Of a stretch of DNA of 64,000 bases, positions 32,694 through 43,940 are shown piece by piece (position 1 is the stretch's first letter; every line of letters begins with the position of its first letter). Both the position numbers and the translations under genes were made by a program. This stretch comes from Streptomyces fragilis (GTDB taxonomy: Bacteria; Actinomycetota; Actinomycetes; Streptomycetales; Streptomycetaceae): NCBI RefSeq assembly GCF_003112515.1, contig NZ_BEVZ01000003.1:310001-374000 (forward strand), in the 5' to 3' direction. Below the pieces are notes generated by a model. The model did not search any database, was not told the DNA's origin, and saw only the letters and a program-made list of their open reading frames with translations.

Positions 32694-34672
32694 CGGAAGT
32701 GCCCGACAGGCAAGCCCAGCGACGCCGCGTCCCCGCGCCCGGCCGGCAGGCCCGGTCCGCCGGGCAGGCCGGCCGCCGCCCGTCCGGGTCCGGCGGCCGC
32801 GGCGGCGGACGGCCCACGCCCCCGCGCCGCCCGTCCGGCCCCGAGCCGCTGCGGCTCGGCAGCCCGCGCCCCCGGCTCCGCCTGATCGGCCTCGCCCTGA
32901 CCCTGGTGCTGTCCGCCTTCCTGGTGAGGCTGCTCCAGGTCCAGGCGGTGGACGCCAGCACCTACACGGCCAAGGCCCAGCAGAACCGCTACGTCGACCA
33001 GAAGGTCGAGGCGCAGCGCGGCGACATCACCGACCGCAACGGCGTCGCCCTCGCCAGCAGCGTCGACGCCGACGACATCACCGCCGACCCGACGATGTTC
33101 ACCCGCAAGGCCACCGGCATCGACGACGCCCCCGAGCGGGCCGCCGAGCTGCTGGCCCAGGTGCTGGGCGGCGACGACGAGGAGCAGGCGGAGATCGCCC
33201 GCAAGCTGCGGACGAAGAACACCATGTACGTGCTCCTGGCCCGCCGCCGCACCCCGCAGGAATGGCAGCAGATCGCCGACCTGAAGGCCGAACTGGCCCG
33301 CCAGGAGAGTGAGGACTCCGGCGTGGTCAACGTGCTGGCCGGCGTCTTCTCCGCGCCCAGCAGCAAGCGCGTCTACCCCAACGGCGACCTGGCCGCCTCG
33401 GTGCTGGGCTGGGTCGACGCCGAGGGCGCCGGCAGCGGCGGCATCGAGCGGCAGATGCAGGAGACCCTGGCCGGCCGGGACGGGAAGATCCGCTACGCGC
33501 AGTCCGGCGGACGGCAGGTGCCCACCGCGGGACTGAGCGAGAAGCCCGCCGTGCCCGGCTCCACCGTCGAGCTCACCATCGACCGCGACATCCAGTGGGC
33601 CGCCCAGAGGGCCATCGGCGACCAGGTGGCCGCCTCGAAGGCCGACCGCGGCTACGTCATCGTCCAGGACACCCGCACCGGCGAGATCCTGGCCATGGCC
33701 AACGCTCCCGGCTTCGACCCCAACGACCTCTCGAAGGCCGACCCCGAGGCGCTGCGCAACGCCGCCGTGGAGGACGCCTTCGAACCCGGCTCCACCGCCA
33801 AGGTGATCTCCATGGCGGCGGTGCTCGACGAGGGCGTGGCCACCCCGGGCACCCACGTCACGGTCCCCAACCGGCTGCACCGCGGCGACCGGCTCTTCCG
33901 CGACGACATCGACCACGAGACCTGGCACCTCACGCTCAACGGCGTGCTCGCCAAGTCCAGCAACATCGGCACCATCATGGCCACCGGCCAGCTCGGCGAC
34001 ACGCAGAAGGAGGCCAACGAGGTCCTCCACTCCTACCTGCGCAAGTTCGGCCTCGGGCAGCCCACCGGACTCGGTCTGCCCGGCGCCACCTCCGGCATCC
34101 TCGCCCCGCCCGGGGACTGGTCCACCTCGCAGCAGTACACGATCCCCTTCGGCCAGGGCGTGTCCGTCAACGCCCTGCAGGCGGCCTCCGTCTACTCCAC
34201 GGTCGCCAACGACGGCGTGCGGGTGCAGCCCACCCTGGTCCGCGGCACCCGCGGCCCCGACGGCAGTTTCACCCCGGCGGAGGAGCCCGAGAAGACCCGG
34301 GTGATCAGCGCGAAGACCGCCAGGACCCTCGCCCGGATGCTGGAGTCGGTGGTCGACGACGAGGAGGGCACCGGGACCAAGGCCCGCATCCCCGGCTACC
34401 GGGTGGCGGGCAAGACGGGCACCGCCAACCGGGTGGATCCCAAGACCGGGAACTACAGCGGCTACACGTCCTCCTTCGCCGGGTTCGCCCCCGCCGACAA
34501 GCCGCGGATCACCGTCTACTGCGTCATCCAGAACCCCACCGAGGGCAGCCACTTCGGCGGACAGATCTGCGGCCCCGTGTACAAGCAGGTCATGGAGTTC
34601 GCCCTGAAGACCCTCCAGGTCCCGCCCACCGGGAAGGAACCCGCCCGACTGCCCGTCACCTTCGAGCCCTGA
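32690..34672 (+). CDS. ftsI: septal penicillin-binding protein FtsI (PBP3)
   Basis: A 660-residue class B transpeptidase that crosslinks septal peptidoglycan with FtsW. A basic Pro/Arg-rich cytoplasmic tail leads to a membrane anchor at about 65-85. QRGDITDRNG begins the pedestal domain. The transpeptidase motifs are present: STAK with Ser368, SSN at 423-425, and KTG at 575-577. The GTG at 32690 overlaps the ftsL stop. A GTG at 32699 with AGGTGA upstream is an equally plausible start, shortening the protein by three residues. murE follows after 44 bp. Confidence 0.95.
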   Translation: MTEVPDRQAQRRRVPAPGRQARSAGQAGRRPSGSGGRGGGRPTPPRRPSGPEPLRLGSPRPRLRLIGLALTLVLSAFLVRLLQVQAVDASTYTAKAQQNRYVDQKVEAQRGDITDRNGVALASSVDADDITADPTMFTRKATGIDDAPERAAELLAQVLGGDDEEQAEIARKLRTKNTMYVLLARRRTPQEWQQIADLKAELARQESEDSGVVNVLAGVFSAPSSKRVYPNGDLAASVLGWVDAEGAGSGGIERQMQETLAGRDGKIRYAQSGGRQVPTAGLSEKPAVPGSTVELTIDRDIQWAAQRAIGDQVAASKADRGYVIVQDTRTGEILAMANAPGFDPNDLSKADPEALRNAAVEDAFEPGSTAKVISMAAVLDEGVATPGTHVTVPNRLHRGDRLFRDDIDHETWHLTLNGVLAKSSNIGTIMATGQLGDTQKEANEVLHSYLRKFGLGQPTGLGLPGATSGILAPPGDWSTSQQYTIPFGQGVSVNALQAASVYSTVANDGVRVQPTLVRGTRGPDGSFTPAEEPEKTRVISAKTARTLARMLESVVDDEEGTGTKARIPGYRVAGKTGTANRVDPKTGNYSGYTSSFAGFAPADKPRITVYCVIQNPTEGSHFGGQICGPVYKQVMEFALKTLQVPPTGKEPARLPVTFEP

Positions 34673-34716
34673 GCCGCCGCACACCGTCAGCACGACCCAG
34701 AACAGCAGGAACGCCC

Positions 34717-36390
34717 GTGACGACGATCACCTCCGGTCCCGGCCCCGCCGACGGATCCGGTCACGCCCCGCCCGGCCCCTCGCTTCGCTCCGGAACCCCC
34801 GCGCCCGGTACGCTCACCGCCGTGCCACAAGCTGATCAGTCCCCCCACAACCAGAAACCCGCGGGGCCGCCGAGGCCCGCGCGGGTCGCCGCGACCCCCC
34901 TCGGCGAGCTGGCCCGGGCGCTCGGCGCCCCGGACCCGGCGAGCGGCGCCGAGGTCACCGGCATCACCCACGACTCCCGTGCGGTGCGGCCCGGCGACCT
35001 GTACGCGGCCCTGCCGGGCGCGCGCGCCCACGGCGCGGACTTCGCCGCCCAGGCCGCCGCCCTCGGCGCGGCCGCAGTGCTCACCGACCCGGCCGGCGCC
35101 GACCGCGCCGCGGCCACCGGGCTGCCGGTCCTCGTCACCGAGGACCCGCGCGGCCGGATGGGCGAACTCGCCGCCACCGTGTACGGCCGCCCGGGCGACG
35201 CCCTGCTGCAGATCGGCATCACCGGCACCTCCGGCAAGACCACCACGGCCTACCTGGTCGAGGGCGGCCTGCGCACCGCGCGCTCCACCGGGCTGATCGG
35301 CACGGTCGAGATGCGCATCGGCGACGAGCGCATCAAGTCCGAGCGCACCACCCCCGAGGCCACCGACCTGCAGGCCCTCTTCGCGGTGATGCGCGAACGC
35401 GGCGTCGAGGCCGTCGCCATGGAGGTCTCCAGCCACGCCCTGGTGCTGGGCCGGGTGGACGGCTGCGTCTTCGACGTGGCCGTCTTCAACAACCTCAGCC
35501 CGGAACACATGGAGTTCCACCGGGACATGGAGGACTACTACCAGGCCAAGGCGAGCCTGTTCACCCCGGAACGCAGCCGGCTGGGCGTGGTCAACACCGA
35601 CGACGAGTACGGCCGCCGCCTCGCCCGTGAGGCCGGCGTCCCGGTGATCACCTACTCCGCCGACGGCAGCCCCGACGCCGACTGGCGCGCCGAGGACGTC
35701 CGCACCGGCGCCATGGACTCCGTCTTCACCGCGGTCGGCCCCGAGGGCGAGCGGATCACCGCCCGCGCCCCGCTGCCGGGCTGGTTCAACGTGGCCAACA
35801 CCCTCGCCGCGATCGTGGCGCTGTCCGCCGCCGGACTCGACCCGCAGGCCGCCGCCGACGGTGTCGCCGCGGTGCCCGGCGTCCCCGGCCGCCTCGAGCG
35901 CGTCGACGCCGGCCAGCCCTACCTGGCGGTCGTCGACTACGCCCACAAGACCGACGCCGTCGAGTCGGTGCTGCGCGCCCTGCGCCAGGTCACCGAGGGC
36001 CGCCTGCACGTGGTCATCGGCTGCGGCGGCGACCGCGACGTCACCAAGCGCGGCCCGATGGGCGCCGCCGCGGCCCGTCTCGCCGACACCGCCCTCCTCA
36101 CCTCCGACAACCCCCGCTCCGAGGACCCCCTGGCGATCCTCGCCGCCATGCTGGAGGGCGCCGCCTCGGTGCCCGCCCACGAGCGCGGCGAGGTCCGGGT
36201 CTTCGAGGACCGGGCCGCGGCCGTCGAGGCCGCCGTCGCCCTCGCCGGGCCCGGCGACACCGTGCTGGTCGCCGGCAAGGGCCACGAGCAGGGCCAGGAC
36301 ATCGCCGGGGTCGTCCGGCCCTTCGACGACCGCCAGGTCCTCCGCGAAGCCGTCCAGAAGACCCAGGCACCCCAGAAGACCCAGGGATGA
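34717..36390 (+). CDS. murE: UDP-MurNAc-tripeptide ligase MurE
   Basis: This 557-residue Mur ligase adds diaminopimelate to UDP-MurNAc-L-Ala-D-Glu. ATP-binding TGTSGKTTTAYL, EVSSHAL and VVDYAHKTDAVESVL are seen. The DNPRSEDP segment is the motif associated with diaminopimelate rather than lysine. Streptomycetes use the LL isomer; the motif itself does not distinguish isomers. GTG 34717 follows GCAGGAA. The first about 50 residues are a Pro/Ser-rich extension, so an internal GTG start is possible. murF starts four bases after the stop. Confidence 0.94.
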   Translation: MTTITSGPGPADGSGHAPPGPSLRSGTPAPGTLTAVPQADQSPHNQKPAGPPRPARVAATPLGELARALGAPDPASGAEVTGITHDSRAVRPGDLYAALPGARAHGADFAAQAAALGAAAVLTDPAGADRAAATGLPVLVTEDPRGRMGELAATVYGRPGDALLQIGITGTSGKTTTAYLVEGGLRTARSTGLIGTVEMRIGDERIKSERTTPEATDLQALFAVMRERGVEAVAMEVSSHALVLGRVDGCVFDVAVFNNLSPEHMEFHRDMEDYYQAKASLFTPERSRLGVVNTDDEYGRRLAREAGVPVITYSADGSPDADWRAEDVRTGAMDSVFTAVGPEGERITARAPLPGWFNVANTLAAIVALSAAGLDPQAAADGVAAVPGVPGRLERVDAGQPYLAVVDYAHKTDAVESVLRALRQVTEGRLHVVIGCGGDRDVTKRGPMGAAAARLADTALLTSDNPRSEDPLAILAAMLEGAASVPAHERGEVRVFEDRAAAVEAAVALAGPGDTVLVAGKGHEQGQDIAGVVRPFDDRQVLREAVQKTQAPQKTQG

Positions 36391-36394
36391 ACCA

Positions 36395-37813
36395 GTGATC
36401 GCCCTCTCCCTCGCCGAGATCGCAGAAGCCGTCGGCGGGCAGACGCACGACATACCGGATCCGTCCGTCCAGGTCACCGGACCGGTCGTCCGCGACTCCC
36501 GTGACGTGACGCCAGGAAGCCTCTTCGCCGCCTTCACGGGCGAACGCGTCGACGGCCACGACTTCGCGGCGCAGGTCGTCGAGGCGGGTGCGGTCGCCGT
36601 CCTGGCGTCCCGTCCCGTCGGCGTGCCCGCGGTCGTGGTGGACGACGTCCAGGCCGCCCTCGGCGCGCTCGCCCGCCACGTCGTGACCCGCCTCGGCGCC
36701 ACCCTGGTCGCCCTGACCGGATCCGCCGGGAAGACCAGCACCAAGGACCTCATCGCCCAGGTGCTCGGCCGCAAGGCGCCCACCGTCTGGACGCCGGGCT
36801 CGCTCAACAACGAGATCGGACTCCCGCTCACCGCGCTCAGCGCCACCGAGGAGACCCGTTTCCTGGTGCTGGAGATGGGCGCCCGCGGCATCGGCCACAT
36901 CCGCTACCTCTGCGGCCTCACCCCGCCCCGGATCGGCGTCGTGCTCAACGTGGGCAGCGCCCACATCGGCGAGTTCGGCGGCCGGGAGCAGATCGCCCAG
37001 GCCAAGGGCGAGATGGTCGAGGCGCTGCCGTCCGCCGAGGACGGCGGGATCGCCGTGCTCAACATGGACGATCCGTACGTCAAGGCCATGGCCTCCCGGA
37101 CCACGGCGAAGACGGTCTTCTTCGGCGAGTCGGACGAAGCGGACGTCCGTGCCGAGAACGTCCGACTCACGGACACCGGACGCCCCGCGTTCCGTCTCCA
37201 CACACCCTCCGGGTGCAGCGATGTGACAATGCGCCTGTACGGTGAGCACCACGTGTCGAACGCGCTCGCCGCGGCCGCCGTCGCCCATGAGCTGGGCATG
37301 TCCGCGGAAGAGATCGCCCTCGCGCTCTCCGAGGCGGGCTCCCTCTCCCGCTGGCGGATGGAGGTCACCGAGCGCCCGGACGGCGTGACCGTCGTCAACG
37401 ACGCCTACAACGCGAACCCCGAGTCCATGCGAGCCGCCCTGCGCGCGCTCGTCGCCATGGGTGAGACCGCACGGGCCAAGGGGGGCCGTACGTGGGCGGT
37501 GCTCGGCCAGATGGCCGAGCTCGGGGACGAGGCTCTCGCCGAGCACGACGCCGTCGGACGGCTCGCCGTCCGGCTCAATGTCGGCAAGCTCGTCGCGGTC
37601 GGTGGCCAGGAGGCCCGCTGGCTGCAACTGGGCGCATACAACGAGGGTTCGTGGGGTGAGGAGTCGGTGCACGTGTCCGACGCAGAGGCGGCGATCGACC
37701 TGTTGCGCAGCGAGCTGCGACCGGGGGACGTCGTCCTGGTGAAGGCTTCCCGGTCGGTGGGGCTCGAGAAGGTCGCCGAGGCGCTGCTCGAGGGTGAGGT
37801 CGCCGCCCGATGA
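36395..37813 (+). CDS. murF: UDP-MurNAc-pentapeptide synthase MurF
   Basis: A 472-residue Mur ligase adding D-Ala-D-Ala to the UDP-MurNAc-tripeptide. The ATP site is [15 protein letters not shown]. The [25 protein letters not shown] and [11 protein letters not shown] segments, and [17 protein letters not shown] in the C-terminal domain, are characteristic. GTG 36395 follows AGGGATGA. The stop overlaps the mraY start by 4 bp. Confidence 0.95.
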   Translation: MIALSLAEIAEAVGGQTHDIPDPSVQVTGPVVRDSRDVTPGSLFAAFTGERVDGHDFAAQVVEAGAVAVLASRPVGVPAVVVDDVQAALGALARHVVTRLGATLVALTGSAGKTSTKDLIAQVLGRKAPTVWTPGSLNNEIGLPLTALSATEETRFLVLEMGARGIGHIRYLCGLTPPRIGVVLNVGSAHIGEFGGREQIAQAKGEMVEALPSAEDGGIAVLNMDDPYVKAMASRTTAKTVFFGESDEADVRAENVRLTDTGRPAFRLHTPSGCSDVTMRLYGEHHVSNALAAAAVAHELGMSAEEIALALSEAGSLSRWRMEVTERPDGVTVVNDAYNANPESMRAALRALVAMGETARAKGGRTWAVLGQMAELGDEALAEHDAVGRLAVRLNVGKLVAVGGQEARWLQLGAYNEGSWGEESVHVSDAEAAIDLLRSELRPGDVVLVKASRSVGLEKVAEALLEGEVAAR

Positions 37814-38883
37814 TGAATCAGATCCTGTTCGCGGGAGTCATCGGCCTCTTCCTGACTCTGATCGGCACCCCGCTGCTGATCAAGCTGCTGGCCAAGAAGG
37901 GCTACGGCCAGTACATCCGCGACGACGGGCCGCGCGAGCACCACAGCAAGCGCGGTACGCCGACCATGGGCGGCATCGCCTTCATCCTGGCGACGATCGT
38001 CGCGTACTTCGCGGCCAAGCTGATCACCGGCAACGAGCTCACGCTCTCCGGTCTGCTGGTCCTCGGCCTGATGGCCGGCATGGGCCTGGTCGGCTTCCTC
38101 GACGACTACATCAAGATCGTCAAGAGGCGTTCGCTCGGCCTGCGGGCCAAGGCGAAGATGGCCGGCCAGCTCATCGTGGGCGTCGCCTTCGCGGTGCTCT
38201 CGCTGCAGTTCGCGGACATCCGGGGCAACACCCCCGCCTCCACCCGGATCTCGTTCGTCGAGGACTTCGGCTGGTCGATCGGCCCGGTGCTGTTCGTGGT
38301 CTGGGCGCTGTTCATGATCCTGGCCATGTCGAACGGCGTGAACCTCACCGACGGCCTCGACGGCCTCGCCACCGGCGCCTCGGTGATGGTCTTCGGCGCC
38401 TACACCTTCATCGGCATCTGGCAGTTCCAGGAGTCCTGCGCCAACGCGGAGACGCTGACCAACCCCGGCGCCTGCTTCGAGGTACGGGACCCCTTGGACC
38501 TCGCGGTGGTCGCCGCGGCCCTGATGGGCTCGTGCTTCGGCTTCCTGTGGTGGAACACCTCGCCGGCGAAGATCTTCATGGGCGACACCGGCTCGCTGGC
38601 CCTCGGCGGCGCGCTGGCCGGCCTCGCGATCTGCTCCCGCACCGAGCTGCTGCTCGCGCTGCTGGGCGGTCTGTTCGTCCTCATCACCATGTCGGTGGTC
38701 ATCCAGGTCGGCTCCTTCAAGCTGACCGGCAAGCGGGTCTTCCGGATGGCGCCGCTGCAGCACCACTTCGAACTCAAGGGCTGGTCCGAGGTCCTGGTCG
38801 TGGTCCGGTTCTGGATCATCCAGGGCATGTGCGTGATCGTCGGACTGGGTGTCTTCTACGCGGGATGGGCGGCCAACAAGTGA
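37810..38883 (+). CDS. mraY: phospho-MurNAc-pentapeptide translocase MraY
   Basis: This 357-residue integral membrane enzyme transfers phospho-MurNAc-pentapeptide to undecaprenyl phosphate, making lipid I on the inner face of the membrane. About ten hydrophobic segments are visible. Family motifs include [47 protein letters not shown] and the C-terminal [10 protein letters not shown]. The ATG at 37810 overlaps the murF stop. A second ATG directly follows it. The stop overlaps the murD start (GTGA). Confidence 0.97.
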   Translation: MMNQILFAGVIGLFLTLIGTPLLIKLLAKKGYGQYIRDDGPREHHSKRGTPTMGGIAFILATIVAYFAAKLITGNELTLSGLLVLGLMAGMGLVGFLDDYIKIVKRRSLGLRAKAKMAGQLIVGVAFAVLSLQFADIRGNTPASTRISFVEDFGWSIGPVLFVVWALFMILAMSNGVNLTDGLDGLATGASVMVFGAYTFIGIWQFQESCANAETLTNPGACFEVRDPLDLAVVAAALMGSCFGFLWWNTSPAKIFMGDTGSLALGGALAGLAICSRTELLLALLGGLFVLITMSVVIQVGSFKLTGKRVFRMAPLQHHFELKGWSEVLVVVRFWIIQGMCVIVGLGVFYAGWAANK

Positions 38884-40325
38884 CCCACGGCCAGGAGCGG
38901 CGGGGCCTGCGGCAGGGAGAGGATCTCCGGGGGAAGAACGTCACGGTCGCCGGGCTCGGAGTCTCCGGCGTCCCGGCGGCCAAGGTCCTCGCGGGCCTGG
39001 GCGCGCACGTCACCGTCGTCAACGACGGCGACGACGAGCGCGCCCGCGCCCAGGCGGCCGAGCTCGCCGGGCTGGGCGTCACCGTCCGCCTCGGCGACGG
39101 CGACACCCTGCCGGACGGCGCCGAACTGATCGTCACCGCGCCCGGCTGGCGGCCCGACAAGCCGCTGTTCGCCGCCGCCCGCGAGGCCGGCGTGCCGGTC
39201 TGGGGCGACGTCGAGCTCGCCTGGCGCCTGCGCGACCTCGACGGCCGCACCCCCGCCCCCTGGCTCTGCGTCACCGGCACCAACGGCAAGACCACCACCA
39301 CCCGGATGCTCGCCTCCATCCTGGAGGCCGCCGGACTGCGCACCGCCGCCGTCGGCAACATCGGGGTCTCCCTGCTGGACGCCGTCCTCGGCGACACCGA
39401 GTACGACGTGCTCGCCGTCGAGCTCTCCAGCTACCAGCTGCACTGGGCGCCCTCGCTGCGCGCCCACTCCGCCGCCGTCCTCAACCTGGCGCCCGACCAC
39501 CTCGACTGGCACGGCTCCATGGAGGCGTACGCCGCCGACAAGGGCCGTGTCTACGAGGGCAACCAGGTCGCCTGCGTCTACAACGTGGCCGACAAGGCCA
39601 CCGAGGACCTGGTGCGCGAGGCCGACGTCGAGGAGGGCTGCCGCGCCATCGGCTTCACCCTCGGCACCCCCGGTCCCTCCCAGGTCGGCGTGGTCGACGG
39701 CATCCTGGTCGACCGGGCCTTCGTCGAGAACCGGCAGAAGAACGCCCAGGAACTCGCCGAGGTCTCCGACGTGAGGCCGTCGGTGCCGCACAACATCGCC
39801 AACGCGCTGGCCGCCGCCGCGCTGGCCCGCGCCTTCGGCGTCCCGGCCGGCGCGGTCCGCGACGGGCTGCGGGCCTTCCGGCCCGACGCCCACCGCATCG
39901 CCCACGTCGCCGACGTGGACGGCGTCGCCTACGTCGACGACTCCAAGGCCACCAACACCCACGCGGCGGAGGCATCCCTGGCCTCCTACGAGTCCGTGGT
40001 GTGGATCGCCGGCGGACTCGCCAAGGGCGCCACCTTCGACGAGCTGGTCACCAGGGCCGCGAAGCGCCTGCGCGCCGTGGTGCTGATCGGCGCCGACCGC
40101 GCGCTGATCCGCGAGGCGCTCGAGCGTCACGTGCCCGAGGTGCCGGTGGTCGACCTCGACCGCACCGACGAGGGCGCGATGGCCGCCGCGGTCGCCGAGG
40201 CCCGCGCCCTCGCCCAGCGGGGCGACACGGTGCTCCTGGCGCCCGCCTGCGCCTCGATGGACATGTACGCCAACTACAACGCCCGGGGCGAGGCGTTCGA
40301 GAGGGCCGTCGGCGAACTGGCCTGA
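38880..40325 (+). CDS. murD: UDP-MurNAc-L-Ala:D-Glu ligase MurD
   Basis: A 481-residue Mur ligase adding D-glutamate to UDP-MurNAc-L-Ala. It has an N-terminal nucleotide-sugar fold ([20 protein letters not shown]) and the ATP site [17 protein letters not shown]. The [19 protein letters not shown] and [19 protein letters not shown] segments, and [12 protein letters not shown] near the end, are also diagnostic. GTG 38880 overlaps the mraY stop. A potential hairpin follows it, before ftsW. Confidence 0.95.
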   Translation: MTHGQERRGLRQGEDLRGKNVTVAGLGVSGVPAAKVLAGLGAHVTVVNDGDDERARAQAAELAGLGVTVRLGDGDTLPDGAELIVTAPGWRPDKPLFAAAREAGVPVWGDVELAWRLRDLDGRTPAPWLCVTGTNGKTTTTRMLASILEAAGLRTAAVGNIGVSLLDAVLGDTEYDVLAVELSSYQLHWAPSLRAHSAAVLNLAPDHLDWHGSMEAYAADKGRVYEGNQVACVYNVADKATEDLVREADVEEGCRAIGFTLGTPGPSQVGVVDGILVDRAFVENRQKNAQELAEVSDVRPSVPHNIANALAAAALARAFGVPAGAVRDGLRAFRPDAHRIAHVADVDGVAYVDDSKATNTHAAEASLASYESVVWIAGGLAKGATFDELVTRAAKRLRAVVLIGADRALIREALERHVPEVPVVDLDRTDEGAMAAAVAEARALAQRGDTVLLAPACASMDMYANYNARGEAFERAVGELA

Positions 40326-40327
40326 TC

Positions 40328-40364
40328 CGGAGGGCGGCCGCGGGGACTTCCCGGCCGCCCTCCG
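40328..40364 (+). terminator. hairpin between murD and ftsW
   Basis: Thirteen-base arms CGGAGGGCGGCCG (40328-40340) and its complement (40352-40364) flank an 11-base loop, two bases after the murD stop. It may reduce read-through or process the mRNA within the dcw cluster, so ftsW may have its own promoter in the remaining about 110 bp. Confidence 0.6.
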
Positions 40365-40474
40365 CTGTTCGCCGCGCCGGCCGGAGCCGGCCGGCGCCCA
40401 CCGCGCGTCCGGCGGGTCGGGCACGGGCGCCGGGGAAGGCGTGGTTGGATCGGTCGCCGATCGGAAGGGGTGCC

Positions 40475-41848
40475 ATGGAACGCAACGGGACGAAGCGGCC
40501 CGCGGGCCCGGGCCGCGGCAGCGCCCGCGTGCCGGCGCCCGCCGCCAGGCCCGTCGAGCCGGTGCGGGAGAACCCGGTGCGCCGCGCCGTGGGCCGCGCC
40601 CGCAAGGCCTGGGACCGGCCGCTGACCGCCTACTACCTGATCCTGGGCGGCAGTTCGCTGATCACCGTGCTCGGCCTGGTGATGGTCTACTCGGCCTCCC
40701 AGATCACCGCGCTGCGCTACTCGCTGCCCGGCGCCTACTTCTTCCGCAAGCAGCTGCTCGCCGCCGTCATCGGCGGCGTGCTCCTGCTCGCCGCCTCCCG
40801 GATGCCGGTGAAGCTGCACCGGGCGCTCGCCTACCCGATCCTCGCCTGCTCCGTCGCCCTGATGGTCCTGGTGCAGATCCCCGGGATAGGGGTGGCGGTC
40901 AACGGCAACCAGAACTGGATCCCGCTGGGCGGCAGCTTCCAGATCCAGCCCAGCGAGGTCGGCAAACTGGCCCTGGTCCTGTGGGGCGCCGACCTGCTGG
41001 CCCGCAAGCAGGACAAGCGGCTGCTGACCCAGTGGAAGCACCTGCTGGTCCCGCTGGTGCCGGTGGCCTTCCTGCTGCTCGCCCTGATCATGATCGGCGG
41101 GGACATGGGCACCGCCATCATCCTCACCGCGGTCCTCTTCGGCCTGCTGTGGCTGGCCGGGGCGCCCACCCGGCTGTTCGCCGGGGTGCTGTCCGTCGCG
41201 GGCGCCATCGGCGTCTACTTCATCACCAGCAGCGACAACCGGATGGCCCGCCTCGCCTGCCTCGGCGCCACCGATTCCGGCCCCGGCGACCGGTGCTGGC
41301 AGGCGCTGCACGGCCTCTACGCCCTCGCCAACGGCGGCCTGTTCGGCTCGGGCCTGGGCGCGAGTGTGGAAAAATGGGGACAACTGCCGGAAGCCCACAC
41401 GGACTTCATCTTCGCCGTCACCGGCGAGGAACTGGGTCTGGCGGGGACGCTGTCGGTGCTCGCCCTCTTCGCCGCTCTAGGCTATGCGGGCATCCGCGTG
41501 GCCGGACGCACGGAGGACCCCTTCGTACGGTACGCCGCGGGAGGCGTGACCACCTGGATCACGGCCCAGGCCATGATCAACATCGGTGCGGTGCTCGGCC
41601 TGCTGCCGATCGCCGGCGTCCCCCTCCCGCTGTTCTCCTACGGCGGATCCGCCCTGCTGCCGACCATGTTCGCCGTCGGGCTGCTGATCGCGTTCGCGCG
41701 TGACGAGCCCGCCGCGCGGGCGGCGCTTGCGATGCGCCAACCCCGCTTTGGTAAAAAGCGTGCGGGGAAGAACCGGCCCGTCCGGGAACCCCGTAGATGG
41801 AACACGATGCGACGGCGCGCCACGGCGCGTTCGTCCGGAGAGCGGTGA
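40475..41848 (+). CDS. ftsW: septal peptidoglycan polymerase FtsW
   Basis: A 457-residue SEDS glycosyltransferase that polymerises lipid II at the septum with FtsI. ATG 40475 follows GGAAGGGG. About ten membrane segments are seen, with VMVYSASQITA, GNQNWIPLGGSFQIQPSEVG, MIGGDMGTAII and GLFGSGLGASVEKWG, followed by the conserved loop LPEAHTDFIFAVTGEELG and LPLFSYGGSALL. Both termini carry basic cytoplasmic extensions. murG starts six bases downstream. Confidence 0.95.
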   Translation: MERNGTKRPAGPGRGSARVPAPAARPVEPVRENPVRRAVGRARKAWDRPLTAYYLILGGSSLITVLGLVMVYSASQITALRYSLPGAYFFRKQLLAAVIGGVLLLAASRMPVKLHRALAYPILACSVALMVLVQIPGIGVAVNGNQNWIPLGGSFQIQPSEVGKLALVLWGADLLARKQDKRLLTQWKHLLVPLVPVAFLLLALIMIGGDMGTAIILTAVLFGLLWLAGAPTRLFAGVLSVAGAIGVYFITSSDNRMARLACLGATDSGPGDRCWQALHGLYALANGGLFGSGLGASVEKWGQLPEAHTDFIFAVTGEELGLAGTLSVLALFAALGYAGIRVAGRTEDPFVRYAAGGVTTWITAQAMINIGAVLGLLPIAGVPLPLFSYGGSALLPTMFAVGLLIAFARDEPAARAALAMRQPRFGKKRAGKNRPVREPRRWNTMRRRATARSSGER

Positions 41849-41854
41849 ATTTCG

Positions 41855-42949
41855 GTGCATGTCGTACTCGCCGGCGGAGGAACCGCGGGCCACATCGAGC
41901 CCGCGCTCGCCCTCGCGGACGCCCTGCGCAGGCAGGACCCGACCGTGGGCATCACGGCCCTGGGCACGGAACGCGGTCTGGAGACGCGCCTGGTGCCCGA
42001 ACGCGGCTACGAGCTGGCGCTGATCCCGGCGGTCCCGCTGCCGCGCAAGCCCACCCCGGAGCTGATCACCGTCCCCGGCCGGCTGCGCGGCACCATCCGG
42101 GCCGCCGAGGAGGTCCTGGAGGGCACCAAGGCGGACGCCGTGGTCGGGTTCGGCGGTTACGTCGCGCTGCCCGGCTACCTGGCCGCCAAGCGCCTGGGCG
42201 TGCCGATCGTCATCCACGAGGCCAACGCCCGCCCGGGCCTGGCCAACAAGATCGGCTCCCGGTACGCCTCCCGCGTCGCCGTCGCCACCCCGGACAGCAA
42301 ACTGCGCGGCGCCCGCTACATCGGCATCCCGCTGCGCCGCTCCATCGCCACCCTGGACCGCGCCGCCGTGCGCGCCGAGGCGCGCGCCGCGTTCGGGCTC
42401 GACCCCAACCTGCCCACCCTGCTGGTGACCGGCGGCTCCCAGGGCGCCCGCCGGCTCAACGAGGTGGTCCAGCGGATCGCCCCGCGCCTGCAGCAGTCCG
42501 GCGTCCAGATCCTGCACGCCGTCGGCCCGAAGAACGAACTCCCGCAGGTCCAGCAGATGCCGGGGATGCCGCCGTACGTCCCGGTGAGCTACCTGGACCG
42601 GATGGACCTCGCCTACGCGGCCGCGGACATGATGCTCTGCCGCGCCGGCGCGATGACCGTCGCCGAGCTCTCCGCCGTCGGGCTCCCGGCCGCCTACGTC
42701 CCGCTGCCCATCGGCAACGGCGAACAGCGGCTCAACGCCCAGCCGGTGGTCAAGGCGGGCGGCGGCCTGCTGGTCGACGACGCGGAGCTGACGGAGGACT
42801 GGGTCCTGCAGAACGTCATGCCCGTGCTGACCGACCCGCACCGGCTCTACCAGATGTCCCGCGCCGCCGCCGAGTTCGGCCGCCGGGACGCCGACGAACT
42901 CCTCGTCGGCATGGTGTACGAGGCCATCGCCGAGGCCCGCCGCGCCTGA
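41855..42949 (+). CDS. murG: lipid II synthase MurG
   Basis: This 364-residue GT-B glycosyltransferase adds GlcNAc to lipid I at the inner face of the membrane. The N-terminal glycine-rich loop is [19 protein letters not shown], and [42 protein letters not shown] and [10 protein letters not shown] (UDP-GlcNAc site) follow. The start GTG 41855 matches the conserved N-terminus. It belongs to the ftsW-murG-ftsQ run of genes. Confidence 0.96.
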   Translation: MHVVLAGGGTAGHIEPALALADALRRQDPTVGITALGTERGLETRLVPERGYELALIPAVPLPRKPTPELITVPGRLRGTIRAAEEVLEGTKADAVVGFGGYVALPGYLAAKRLGVPIVIHEANARPGLANKIGSRYASRVAVATPDSKLRGARYIGIPLRRSIATLDRAAVRAEARAAFGLDPNLPTLLVTGGSQGARRLNEVVQRIAPRLQQSGVQILHAVGPKNELPQVQQMPGMPPYVPVSYLDRMDLAYAAADMMLCRAGAMTVAELSAVGLPAAYVPLPIGNGEQRLNAQPVVKAGGGLLVDDAELTEDWVLQNVMPVLTDPHRLYQMSRAAAEFGRRDADELLVGMVYEAIAEARRA

Positions 42950-43016
42950 CCGCCCGCGGGCGGTGGGGCGGGCAGCGGACCGTACGCACGACGCAGCACG
43001 ACGGAGGGCAGGGAGC

Positions 43017-43835
43017 GTGGCCGCACCGACGACCGAGGCCGAACGCGGTGAACGCCGCCCGGGCCGGGCCGGGGACGTCCCGCCGGGCGGGACGTCCTGG
43101 CGCGGCCGCCTCCCCGCCCCGCCGAGCCGGCGCACCCTGGTGGTCGCCGGCGCGGTGGCGGCGGTGCTGGCCGCCGGCATCGTCTGGCTGCTGTACGGCT
43201 CGTCGTGGCTGCGGGTCGGCGAGGTGGGCGTCGCCGGCACCCGCGTGCTCGGCGAGGACGAGGTGCGCCGCGCGGCCGCCGTCCCCGACGGGCTGCCCCT
43301 GGCCTCCGTGGACACCGAGGAGGTCGAGGCGCGGGTGCGCCGGGCGCTGCCCCGGGTGAAGTCGGTGGAGGCGGACCGGGACTGGCCGCACGGCGTCACC
43401 CTGCGGGTCACCGAGCGCACCGCCGTGCTGATCCTCGCCGAGCGCGGCGGCTTCACCGAGGTCGACGCCACCGGCGTCCGGTTCGCCACCCTGCCCGAGG
43501 CCCCCGGCTCCGTGCCGCGGCTCGAACTCGACCCGGCCTCCGCGCGGTCCGCCGCCGCCACGTTGCGCCGCTTCGGCCGGGACCGGCTGGTGCGCGAGGC
43601 GGTCCGGGTCGCGGGCGACCTGCCGGACCCGGTCGCCCGCTCCACCCGGACGGTCAAGGTCCGTACCTTCGACGCCTACTCGCTGGAACTGAAGGACGGG
43701 CGCACCGTCCGCTGGGGCAGTCCGGAGGGCGGCCCGGCGAAGGCCCGTACCCTGCTGGCCCTGATGAAGGCAACCCCGCAGGCCCGCCACTTCGACGTCA
43801 GCGTCCCCTCCGCGCCTGCGTCATCAGTGAGTTGA
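43017..43835 (+). CDS. ftsQ: cell division protein FtsQ/DivIB
   Basis: A 272-residue bitopic membrane protein. GTG 43017 follows GGAGGGCAGGGAG. The cytoplasmic N-terminus (about 38 residues) and membrane segment (about 40-58) lead to a POTRA domain starting LRVGEVGVAGTRVLGEDEVR. FtsQ-family segments RALPRVKSVEADRDWPHGVT and VRVTER-like residues follow. It joins FtsL and FtsB in the divisome. It lies directly upstream of ftsZ, as in other streptomycetes. Confidence 0.92.
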   Translation: MAAPTTEAERGERRPGRAGDVPPGGTSWRGRLPAPPSRRTLVVAGAVAAVLAAGIVWLLYGSSWLRVGEVGVAGTRVLGEDEVRRAAAVPDGLPLASVDTEEVEARVRRALPRVKSVEADRDWPHGVTLRVTERTAVLILAERGGFTEVDATGVRFATLPEAPGSVPRLELDPASARSAAATLRRFGRDRLVREAVRVAGDLPDPVARSTRTVKVRTFDAYSLELKDGRTVRWGSPEGGPAKARTLLALMKATPQARHFDVSVPSAPASSVS

Positions 43836-43940
43836 CGCACATCAGCGCAGGCCAGCACCCGGACTGGGCAGTCGCGCGCTTGATCACATAGGGTGAAAAG
43901 AAAAGCGGGAGGTTCGGCGTGTTCGTTGAACGTGCGCCAC